Below, piece by piece: positions 1 through 6,726 of a stretch of 8,891 bases of DNA; positions within the stretch are counted from its first letter, which is position 1; the number at the start of each line of letters is the position of its first letter. The DNA comes from Sphingobacteriaceae bacterium (lineage in GTDB: Bacteria > Bacteroidota > Bacteroidia > Sphingobacteriales > Sphingobacteriaceae), in contig JAIPAN010000029.1 in assembly GCA_021740025.1 (NCBI GenBank), positions 1-8,891 of the forward strand. The letters are read 5' to 3'. Under the pieces are notes generated by a model. The model was not told the DNA's origin and searched no databases. It saw nothing but the letters and a program-made list of their open reading frames with translations. Position numbers and translations under genes: made by a program.

Positions 1-588
1 ATTTTTCAGTGCCCATCGGCTTTAGGTGCCGATATAGTGATGCATTCTACCACAACATACTTGGGTGGCCATAGCGATGTTTTAGGTGGAGCCCACATTT
101 GTAAAACTGCCGATGAATTTTGGACAAAAATTAGAACCATACAAACCCTTTCGGGAGCAGTACCCGCTCCTTTTGATTGTTATATGACTGTACGTGGTAT
201 TAAAACCTTGCCCTACCGTATGAAAGGCCATTTAGAAAATGCACTTGCTTTAGCCAGCTTTTTAGAAAAACATCCAAAAGTAGAACGTGTGTTTTATCCG
301 GGTTTAGCCAGCCACCCACAACACGAATTGGCTAAAAAACAGCAATGTGGTTTTGGAGGTGTAGTTTCGTTCTTAGTAAAAGATGGCGAAGATGCTGCTC
401 GTAAAGTATGTAATAGCGTGTTAATATTTACGCAGGCTACTAGTTTGGGTGGTGTAGAAAGTTTATTAGAACACCGTGCTTCTGTGGAGGGTCCAGATAC
501 CAAAACACCTAAAAACCTTATTCGGGTATCGGTAGGATTAGAAAATATAGCAGATTTACAAGCTGATTTGGCGCAAGCTTTAGCTTAA
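1..588 (+). CDS. Cystathionine gamma-synthase/lyase-type PLP enzyme, C-terminal part (5' end outside window)
   Basis: Only the last 195 residues are present; about 185 N-terminal residues of the usual ~380 lie upstream. The frame is open from base 1, so an internal GTG/ATG at 37-42 is not the real start. The family (Cys/Met metabolism PLP enzymes, cytosolic homotetramers) makes or cleaves cystathionine in the Met/Cys pathway. Visible landmarks are LGADIVMHS followed by YLGGHSDV around the PLP site, GAVPAPFD, RGIKTL, VFYPGL, GFGG, SLGGVESL, and IRVSVGLE, whose Arg normally binds the substrate carboxylate. One thing is odd: the PLP lysine of the HSxTKY motif reads as Thr (HSTTTY, codon 55-57 ACA). 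If real, the protein could not form the usual internal aldimine. Gamma-synthase, gamma-lyase and methionine gamma-lyase cannot be told apart from this half. The gene converges on the E2 gene with 2 bases between the stops. Confidence 0.9.
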   Translation: MFQCPSALGADIVMHSTTTYLGGHSDVLGGAHICKTADEFWTKIRTIQTLSGAVPAPFDCYMTVRGIKTLPYRMKGHLENALALASFLEKHPKVERVFYPGLASHPQHELAKKQQCGFGGVVSFLVKDGEDAARKVCNSVLIFTQATSLGGVESLLEHRASVEGPDTKTPKNLIRVSVGLENIADLQADLAQALA

Positions 589-597
589 AATTAAGCT
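582..597. terminator. Possible bidirectional terminator hairpin between convergent stops
   Basis: A perfect 7-base inverted repeat, AGCTTAA and TTAAGCT, separated by AA, spans the TAA stop of the + strand PLP enzyme and the TAA stop of the minus-strand E2 gene. It lies exactly where two convergent transcripts end. The stem is AT-rich and the downstream T-run is poor on both strands, so strong intrinsic termination is doubtful. Confidence 0.3.
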
Positions 598-1916
598 TCT
601 CTATTCACATCCCAAGCCTCTAAGTAATCGGCAACTCTACGTACAAAAGAACCACCCAAACCGCCATCAACCACTCGGTGATCGTATGATAAGGACAAGA
701 ACATCATGTGTCTAATGGCAATTACATCCCCATCGTCGGTTTCTAAAACGGCAGGCTTTTTCTTAATGGCACCCACGGCTAAAATGGCAACTTGTGGCTG
801 GTTAATAATGGGTGTGCCCATAATATTTCCAAATGAACCGAGATTGGTTAAGGTAAATGTCCCTTCTTTTACCTCATCGGGTTGTAGTTTGTTATTACGA
901 GCACGGTTCGCCAAATCGTTTACCGATTTACTCAAACCTACCATATTTAATTGATCGGCACGTTTAATTACCGGTACTATCAAATTACCTGATGGTAAGG
1001 CAGTTGCCATACCTATATTAATGTCTTTCTTTACAATAATTTGTTGGCCATTTACCGATACGTTTATCATCGGAAAATCTTTAATGGCTTTAGCCACGGC
1101 TTCAATAAAAATGGGCGTAAAGGTTAGTTTTTCGTTTTCGCGTTTTTCAAACGTACTTTTCACCCGATCTCTCCAACGCACCACATTGGTTACATCGGCT
1201 TCTACAAAAGAAGTAACGTGTGGCGACGTTTGCTTGCTCATTACCATGTGTTCGGCAATAAGTTTGCGCATGCGATCCATCTCAATAATTTCATCAGAAC
1301 CAGAAACTATCTGTACGGGTGGAGTGGTTGTTTTAGGGCTTTCTGCAGAAACAAATTTAGGGGCCTCTACTTTAGTTGCACCAGCGCCTTTATTAGCAAT
1401 ATAATCCAACAAATCTTGCTTGGTTACTTTTCCGTCGGCACCTGTACCTCTTACTTCATCTAATTCAGCAGGTGTAATTCTTTCTTCGGCAGCAATGCTT
1501 TTCACCAATGGCGAATAAAACTTGTCCGTTTTGCTAAAATCAGCTTCTATAGCAACTTTTGGTTCTGGAGCTAGATTTTTAATACCGGGAATATCGGCTA
1601 TACTAGGTGTTTCTACTTCAGGTAAAACTTCAGGATCGGGTGCTACGAGTGGAACTGCGCTGCTTGAAATACCGCCTTCTATTTCAATAAGTGCAATTAC
1701 CTCTCCCACTTGCACCACATCGTTTTCGTTAAATAATACTTTAATCAGTTTACCAGCCACGGGCGAAGGAACTTCAGAATCTACCTTATCGGTAGCAATT
1801 TCTAAAATAATTTCATCTGCTTGAATGCTGTCGCCCACTTTTTTTACCCATTTAATCAGGGTAGCTTCGGCAACGCTTTCGCCCATTTTAGGAAGAGTTA
1901 ACTGATATTCAGCCAT
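591..1916 (-). CDS. 2-oxo acid dehydrogenase complex E2, dihydrolipoamide acyltransferase
   Basis: This is the acyl-transferring core of a 2-oxo acid dehydrogenase complex, moving the acyl group from lipoyl-lysine to CoA in the cytosol. The 441 residues show the full E2 order. A single lipoyl domain covers about 1-80, with the lipoylated lysine K44 in ATDKVDSE. A linker is followed by an E1/E3-binding domain at about 133-174 (SPLVKSIAAEE, GTGADGKVTKQD). A second linker precedes the catalytic domain at about 210-435, with H413 and D417 in DHRVVDGG. The ending GGLGGSF resembles the Bacteroidota E2 group often annotated as branched-chain (BkdB-like); acetyl or succinyl substrates cannot be excluded because no E1 or E3 gene is in view. 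The ATG start gives the canonical N-terminus MAEYQLTLPKMGES. The gene lies 35 bases after cinA, so it may be read from the lptD-cinA transcript, from its own promoter, or both. Confidence 0.95.
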   Translation of the reverse strand: MAEYQLTLPKMGESVAEATLIKWVKKVGDSIQADEIILEIATDKVDSEVPSPVAGKLIKVLFNENDVVQVGEVIALIEIEGGISSSAVPLVAPDPEVLPEVETPSIADIPGIKNLAPEPKVAIEADFSKTDKFYSPLVKSIAAEERITPAELDEVRGTGADGKVTKQDLLDYIANKGAGATKVEAPKFVSAESPKTTTPPVQIVSGSDEIIEMDRMRKLIAEHMVMSKQTSPHVTSFVEADVTNVVRWRDRVKSTFEKRENEKLTFTPIFIEAVAKAIKDFPMINVSVNGQQIIVKKDINIGMATALPSGNLIVPVIKRADQLNMVGLSKSVNDLANRARNNKLQPDEVKEGTFTLTNLGSFGNIMGTPIINQPQVAILAVGAIKKKPAVLETDDGDVIAIRHMMFLSLSYDHRVVDGGLGGSFVRRVADYLEAWDVNREA

Positions 1917-1935
1917 AGTTTTAAGTGGTTTGATG

Positions 1936-1943
1936 CAAAAATA
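1936..1943 (-). promoter_or_regulatory. Possible Bacteroidota -7 promoter element upstream of the E2 gene
   Basis: Read on the minus strand this is TATTTTTG, a match to the TAnnTTTG -7 element used by the Bacteroidota primary sigma factor. It lies in the 35-base gap between cinA and the E2 gene and would give a 5' leader of roughly 15 bases. No TTTG -33 element is visible at the expected distance, and AT-rich gaps yield such matches by chance. Confidence 0.3.
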
Positions 1944-1951
1944 AGCCTTTT

Positions 1952-3202
1952 TTATGAAGCATAATCTTCTGTTAGTAATTTATATAGCATCAGCAAGGCA
2001 TTGGCGGCCGAACGCTCAATATTTTCTTTACGTTTATAGCCAAACTCAAATCTGCGGCTTAATACTTTAGTTTTATTTGCTACGGCAATCCATACAGTAC
2101 CTACAGGCTTTTCAGGCAAACCACCTCCCGGACCAGCAATACCGCTAATAGAAACGGCATAGTCTGTTTGATATTTTGCTAAAGCTCCTTGTGCCATTTC
2201 TACTACTACCTCAGCACTAACTGCGCCATATTTGATTAAAGTTTGATTTTTTACACCTAGCATACGTTCTTTTAGATCGTAGGAATAAGCAACGGCACTA
2301 CCTTCGAAAACGGAACTACAACCTGCATGTTGAGTAAACTGATGCGCCAAAAAACCACCCGTACAACTTTCTGCCAATACTAGTTTTAGCTTACGGACTT
2401 GCATAAAGTCTAATATTACTTTTTCAAATGGAATATCAGTGTCGGTAATAAAATAGGGTCCTATTAACTGAATAATTTGATTGGCATAGCCCTGTACTTC
2501 TACTTCTAAGCTTTTTTTATCTGTTCCCAAGGCTGTTAAACGTAAACGAACTTGACCCAATTTGGGCAAATAGGCTAAGCTTATGTGATTGGGCAAATTG
2601 TTTTCTACCTGTGCAATGCGTTCAGAAAGGAAAGATTCGCCAATACCTGCAGTTAACAGCGTATGGTGTACAATAGCCGGCAAATTGGCCTTTTGTTGGA
2701 TGCGTGGCAATACTTCTTCCTCCATTAGGTATTTCATCTCAAAAGGCACACCTGGCATAGATACGAAAATACAATTGTCTTGTTCAAACCACATACCCGG
2801 TGCGGTGCCATTTTTATTTTGTAATACCGTGCAATTTTCAGGTACGTCTGCCTGTGCTTTGTTAATAGGCAATAATGGGGCTTTAAATTTCTCAAAAAAA
2901 GCTGTAACTCTAGTAAGGGTTTCTGCATCTTGTTTAAAACCAACATTAAAGAATTCGGCCAAAGTTTTTTTGGTAATATCGTCTTTGGTTGGGCCTAAAC
3001 CACCAGTAAGCAATACAATATCGGCACGTTTAGATGCAGCTGTGAGAGCTTGCATGATGGCTTCTTTTTGGTCAGATATGGATGTGATTTGTTGCACACG
3101 AACACCAATTTCGCTTAATTTATTTCCAATCCAAGCCGAGTTGGTATCCACTATCTGCCCTATCAGTATTTCATCTCCTATGGTTATAATCTCTGCTAGC
3201 AT
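1952..3202 (-). CDS. cinA: CinA family protein (nicotinamide-nucleotide amidohydrolase with N-terminal CinA domain)
   Basis: This is a full-length two-domain CinA of 416 residues, cytosolic. The N-terminal molybdopterin-binding-like domain (about 1-165) opens with AEIITIGDEILIGQ and carries TGGLGPTKDD (66-75). In characterised family members this domain hydrolyses ADP-ribose-type pyrophosphates. A middle segment (about 175-250) joins it to the C-terminal PncC-type domain (about 255-416), which deamidates NMN to nicotinate mononucleotide in pyridine-nucleotide salvage. That domain has AESCTGG (277-283, with the family's active-site serine), VAYS, SGIAGPGGG and PEKPVGTVW (363-371). Both domains look intact, so both activities are plausible by homology. 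The ATG at 3202 follows the lptD stop by one base (TAATATG), so cinA is probably co-transcribed with lptD and translated by termination-reinitiation. The older name reflects competence in other bacteria; nothing here shows a competence role. Confidence 0.95.
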   Translation of the reverse strand: MLAEIITIGDEILIGQIVDTNSAWIGNKLSEIGVRVQQITSISDQKEAIMQALTAASKRADIVLLTGGLGPTKDDITKKTLAEFFNVGFKQDAETLTRVTAFFEKFKAPLLPINKAQADVPENCTVLQNKNGTAPGMWFEQDNCIFVSMPGVPFEMKYLMEEEVLPRIQQKANLPAIVHHTLLTAGIGESFLSERIAQVENNLPNHISLAYLPKLGQVRLRLTALGTDKKSLEVEVQGYANQIIQLIGPYFITDTDIPFEKVILDFMQVRKLKLVLAESCTGGFLAHQFTQHAGCSSVFEGSAVAYSYDLKERMLGVKNQTLIKYGAVSAEVVVEMAQGALAKYQTDYAVSISGIAGPGGGLPEKPVGTVWIAVANKTKVLSRRFEFGYKRKENIERSAANALLMLYKLLTEDYAS

Positions 3203-3203
3203 A

Positions 3204-5771
3204 TTAAAATTGGTTATAGTAATCGCGGCGTTTGCTTAATTTTAAATCTTGCAGAATGGAAGCTTTCACCCGTAAATCAACGGTATAACTTCTATAGGTA
3301 CCAAATGGAATCCAGCCAAAAGAAAGATCCCAGCAATGTAGATCTCTATAAATTCCTACTTGAGTTAAACTTATTTTTTTCTGTTGAAAATCATATCCTG
3401 AAGTATAGGTAAGTTTCCATTTGGGCGTTACACTAAAATCGCCATTAAAATTTAGTGTATTGGTTCTATAGGCTACTAAACCAGTTTTAGAATAGTTAAA
3501 ACTATAGGATGCTCTTAATGTCCACGGAATATTAAAATCTACAAAAGCTTCAGAATTTCGATTAATTTGTGCCAGTTGTTCGTCTTGTTCAGGGGTTAAA
3601 TCAGCTAAAGTGTTTTTTGATTTAGGTTTTTTACTACTTAATCCGGTTGAGTTAAAATTAAGATCTAGTGAAATACCAAGATTTGTTAAGCGCACTAAAT
3701 TTCCGTTGGATAGCGCATATTTATTAATACGTACACCGTTACTGTTGAGTTGGTATGGATCTAATGAGCCGTAGAAATTTATCCCAAGTTTTTGTTTTAA
3801 TAATGCTGTTCTACCTGAAAAACTAATAGTAGATAATTTAAATGAGTCGACAGCAAAATTGTAGTTACCCGAAAAGCTAAGGCCCTGTAATATAGGAATT
3901 TTATCCCCTTTACTTAAACTGTCTGTTTTTGATTTTACCTTAGCTTCAATGTTATTATCAATACTAAAGCCAATGCCAGCAACCTTGCCACGGTTAGGAT
4001 AGCCATAAACACCTTGCTCAAAAATTGAATATTGGTTTAGTTGGCCTTGTGCATTGCTTTGAACATTTTGGTAATATCCAAACTTAGCTGCTCCAAAATC
4101 TGGTCGATAATTAAAACTAATTGATGGGGTAACCACGTGTCTTAAGGCCATCAAATTTCCTTTTTTAAAATTAACTTGACCATAAAATTTAGTTGTTATT
4201 CCTGTATTTAAACTATACTCACCGGAACGCTTAAATCCTGCAATTGTATCTAATAAAACTATATTTTGTGCTGCCGACCACTTTTTGAGAATTGTTTTGG
4301 TATACCAATTTTCCGTATAATTTATTCCAGAACTTACATTTAAATATTTTAGAAGATTAAAAGAAAAGCTAACAGGGATGGTATGTTGAAATCCATTTTT
4401 AAGATTTTTAAGAGTTCCAGCTTTAAACAAAAGATTTTCTTTCGTATCCAAGGTATTTGTACCACGTAAACTATAACCCAAATTTATACGTTGATACCAT
4501 TTCTGCTCTCCAACTCTATTTTTAGAATCCAACGGATTGATGGTGCTCATATTTAAGCTAAAGGTTGGCAACTCTAAAAACATGGTTTTTTGTTGCATAT
4601 CTTGTCGGTGGCTTAAACTTGATGTAAAGTTAAATAAACCATTGGCAAAAGTTTTTCCATAACTAATATTAGAAGAGAGTGTATTTCGGGTCAATTGATC
4701 AATATTATAGGTACCACCCGCTGCTGTATTGGTAAAATAGCTAGAGGTACCGGCATTCACTGAAGCCGTAAACGTAGTGCCCGGATTAGCCTCTGTACGT
4801 TGTGAGTGGGTCCATTGTATATTAAAATCTTTAAATGGTTTATAACCAGGGGTGCCCTCAATGCCTGTACGGGTAGATGAGTAGCGTAAATTTAGATTAC
4901 CATCGAATTTATATCGTTTTTGATAACGAGCTGCCAAACTTAAATCATAAGAACCCCTACTAAATAAACTACCCCTCATTGTAATATCCCAATACTCATT
5001 TAGGCCTATATAATAACCTAAATCACGCATAAAGAATCCACGGGTTGCATCTTCTCCAAAGGTTGGAAACAAAATACCAGAAGCACGTTTATTCGATTTT
5101 GGGAAAAACCCAAATGGGATGCCAATTGGTATTGGAATATCCTCAATTTCTAGAAAAGAAGGTCCGGTAACAATTTGTTTATCGGTAACAATACCTCTGG
5201 TAATAACTATACCAAAATGGGGATGACTTAATTCGCAAGTACTGTAAATACCATTTTTAAAAAAACCTTCTTCAAATTGATTTTTTTTGAACTGTTTTGC
5301 TTGTAAATAACCTCCATCAACTTCAGAAAAAACACCGTAGGATTTACCTTTTTTGGTATAAATATTAAACAATAAAGAATCGGTGGTAATGGGCTGATCG
5401 GTACCCTGTTTTAAAATTGGTCTGCCCTTGTACCGATTAGCTTTTACATCAAAAATCCCTTTGGCAAAAACCGTACTATTTTTTTGATCTAAACGAATGT
5501 AGTCGGCATCTAACTCAAAATCTGTATAATTAATTTTAGCTTTACCATAGAGGTAAACAATTCCATTTTTTTTATCAAATCGGATAGAATCCTCAGCTGT
5601 ATATTTAACATTCGCATCTAATTTGGCAGATTTAGTATTTTGTTTGATGGTATCTACCCTAACCGAAGGAAATTTTGTAGTTGGTTTATTTTGCGCAAAA
5701 AGGATACCCATTGCCCCTAAGTAGAAACAATTGAATAAAATAAATAGAAAAAGACCTCTTTTTAATTTCAA
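3204..5771 (-). CDS. lptD: LPS assembly outer-membrane protein LptD (OstA), Bacteroidota type
   Basis: LptD is the outer-membrane beta-barrel that, with lipoprotein LptE, inserts LPS into the outer leaflet. The 855-residue product has a signal peptide (basic KLKR, hydrophobic core, likely cleavage near LFAQ, about residue 27). An OstA/LptA-like periplasmic domain spans about 55-215 (DSIRFD, LYGKAKI, DADYIRLD, CELSHPHFGI). A long barrel follows from about 220 (IPFGFFPKS, SGILFPTFGE), rich in alternating aromatic strands and ending in Phe, as expected for a BAM signal. A hydrophilic stretch at about 722-755 (KKPKSKN, PEQDEQ) is probably a loop. The start is TTG at 5771: an in-frame TAG lies 15 bases upstream, and the next Met (residue 21) would delete most of the signal peptide. 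Mature cysteines are only C179 and C813. It heads the lptD-cinA-E2 cluster and is divergent from the amidase gene. The LptD family call is secure; LptE partnership is inferred. Confidence 0.93.
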   Translation of the reverse strand: MKLKRGLFLFILFNCFYLGAMGILFAQNKPTTKFPSVRVDTIKQNTKSAKLDANVKYTAEDSIRFDKKNGIVYLYGKAKINYTDFELDADYIRLDQKNSTVFAKGIFDVKANRYKGRPILKQGTDQPITTDSLLFNIYTKKGKSYGVFSEVDGGYLQAKQFKKNQFEEGFFKNGIYSTCELSHPHFGIVITRGIVTDKQIVTGPSFLEIEDIPIPIGIPFGFFPKSNKRASGILFPTFGEDATRGFFMRDLGYYIGLNEYWDITMRGSLFSRGSYDLSLAARYQKRYKFDGNLNLRYSSTRTGIEGTPGYKPFKDFNIQWTHSQRTEANPGTTFTASVNAGTSSYFTNTAAGGTYNIDQLTRNTLSSNISYGKTFANGLFNFTSSLSHRQDMQQKTMFLELPTFSLNMSTINPLDSKNRVGEQKWYQRINLGYSLRGTNTLDTKENLLFKAGTLKNLKNGFQHTIPVSFSFNLLKYLNVSSGINYTENWYTKTILKKWSAAQNIVLLDTIAGFKRSGEYSLNTGITTKFYGQVNFKKGNLMALRHVVTPSISFNYRPDFGAAKFGYYQNVQSNAQGQLNQYSIFEQGVYGYPNRGKVAGIGFSIDNNIEAKVKSKTDSLSKGDKIPILQGLSFSGNYNFAVDSFKLSTISFSGRTALLKQKLGINFYGSLDPYQLNSNGVRINKYALSNGNLVRLTNLGISLDLNFNSTGLSSKKPKSKNTLADLTPEQDEQLAQINRNSEAFVDFNIPWTLRASYSFNYSKTGLVAYRTNTLNFNGDFSVTPKWKLTYTSGYDFQQKKISLTQVGIYRDLHCWDLSFGWIPFGTYRSYTVDLRVKASILQDLKLSKRRDYYNQF

Positions 5772-5787
5772 ATTAGCCGATGAATAC

Positions 5788-5795
5788 TATTTTTG
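5788..5795 (+). promoter_or_regulatory. -7 promoter element (TAnnTTTG) immediately before the amidase start
   Basis: TATTTTTG matches the Bacteroidota TAnnTTTG -7 element. A TTTC at 5766-5769, 18 bases upstream, could serve as a degenerate -33 TTTG. The element ends three bases before the amidase ATG at 5799. Transcription would therefore begin at or very near that ATG, giving a leaderless or almost leaderless mRNA. It lies in the 27-base gap between the divergent lptD and amidase starts. Confidence 0.45.
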
Positions 5796-5798
5796 TAA

Positions 5799-6707
5799 AT
5801 GCTCAACTCCAAAAATCGTTCAAAATTAGTGAAAATTATCCCATTCATCAGACCGATTTGTGCTTTATTAATGCTTTTATTGTTAAGCAATACAATCCTA
5901 ATAGCAAAAAGCACACTAAAACCTCCGTATAAAATTAGAACCATTGTTATTGATGCCGGACATGGTGGTAAAGATGGTTCTACTCATGGTCTAATATCAA
6001 AGGAAAAAGATGTAGCATTACTAACTGCCTTAAAACTTGGTAAGCTTATTGAAGATCAATTAAAAGATGTAAAAGTATTTTATACACGCACTGGTGATGT
6101 ATTTGTACCCTTGTATGAACGTATTGGTTTAGCAAACAGGGTAAAAGCCGATTTATTCATTTCTATACATTGCAATTCGATGCCTATTTACAAAAAAAAT
6201 GTAATTACGGGTTACCATCGGAATAAAAAAGGTAAAAAAGTACCTACCTATTCTACCGTTACCTCCCAAAATACTAATACTAGCGGTGTGGAAACATTCG
6301 TTTCTGGTTTTGGACGATTGGATGAACAAGATATTGCTTTACGAGAAAACGCTTCTATATTACTCGAAACAGATTATAAAGACAATTACGAAGGTTACGA
6401 TCCAAACGATCCAGAAAGTATCATCATGTTTTCTTTTTTAAAAAATAGTTTTAGAGAACAGAGCATTAAATTGGCTACTTTTATGCAAGATGAATACGCT
6501 AAAACTGGCCGTATTGATAGGGGCGTTAAAGAAAAAAGCCTAGCTGTATTAGCAAGAGCAGGAATGCCTGCAGTTTTAACCGAAATTGGCTTCATTTCTA
6601 ATCCAGAAGAAGAGGCCTATATGAATTCAGAAACTGGACAACAAGAAATTGTGAATTGCTTATTTAAAGCCATTCAGACCTATAAAAAACAATTAGAAAT
6701 AGACTAA
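5799..6707 (+). CDS. N-acetylmuramoyl-L-alanine amidase (Amidase_3 family), exported
   Basis: This is a zinc amidase that cuts the bond between N-acetylmuramic acid and the peptide stem, acting in the periplasm during cell separation or wall remodelling. The 302 residues begin with a basic n-region (KNRSKLVK) and hydrophobic segment (about 14-36), which serves as a signal peptide or membrane anchor; there is no lipobox. The Amidase_3 domain spans about 46-297. Expected zinc ligands are H55 in IDAGHGG, E69 in SKEKDVAL and H124 in SIHCNS; the catalytic glutamate is E262 in LTEIGFISNP. The stretch at about 129-163 is Lys-rich (HRNKKGKKV) and looks like an insertion before GVETFVSGF. The late ENASILLE, NYEGYDPNDPES and RGVKEKSLAVL segments are typical of Bacteroidota homologues. 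The ATG keeps the n-region; the later M25 would not. It is followed 19 bases later by mlaD, probably as one operon. Confidence 0.95.
   Translation: MLNSKNRSKLVKIIPFIRPICALLMLLLLSNTILIAKSTLKPPYKIRTIVIDAGHGGKDGSTHGLISKEKDVALLTALKLGKLIEDQLKDVKVFYTRTGDVFVPLYERIGLANRVKADLFISIHCNSMPIYKKNVITGYHRNKKGKKVPTYSTVTSQNTNTSGVETFVSGFGRLDEQDIALRENASILLETDYKDNYEGYDPNDPESIIMFSFLKNSFREQSIKLATFMQDEYAKTGRIDRGVKEKSLAVLARAGMPAVLTEIGFISNPEEEAYMNSETGQQEIVNCLFKAIQTYKKQLEID
5821..5828 (-). promoter_or_regulatory. Possible -7 element for lptD, inside the amidase 5' coding region
   Basis: On the minus strand this reads TAATTTTG, a TAnnTTTG match placed to give an lptD leader of roughly 45 bases before the TTG at 5771. 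It lies inside amidase codons 8-10, which is expected because the divergent gap is too short to hold an lptD promoter and leader. No clear -33 TTTG is seen. Confidence 0.3.
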
Positions 6708-6726
6708 TTAGCTCATCATAAATATT

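Noticed and set aside
37..42. GTG/ATG near the left edge as the start of a short gene
   Set aside because: The frame is open upstream to base 1 with family-matching residues (LGAD), so this is the inside of a longer gene cut by the window.
1021..1824. Several open frames of 80-130 codons on the + strand opposite the E2 gene
   Set aside because: They lie antisense to the E2 gene, overlap one another in different frames and encode low-complexity, Ser/Thr-rich products without family features.
591..1916. Assigning the E2 gene firmly as sucB (2-oxoglutarate complex)
   Set aside because: The active-site region reads DHRVVDGG followed by GLGGSF, unlike the DHRLIDG pattern of E. coli SucB, and no E1 partner is in view to fix the substrate.
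2589..3239. A 216-codon open frame on the + strand opposite cinA
   Set aside because: It is fully antisense to a complete, motif-bearing cinA gene and its translation shows no recognisable domain; it is a shadow of cinA codon use.
5859..5861. Amidase Cys21 as a lipoprotein attachment site
   Set aside because: The preceding residues are RPI, not the L-(A/S)-(G/A) lipobox, and the cysteine lies inside the hydrophobic segment.
5873..5875. ATG at amidase residue 25 as an alternative start
   Set aside because: It would remove the basic n-region and much of the hydrophobic core of the export signal.
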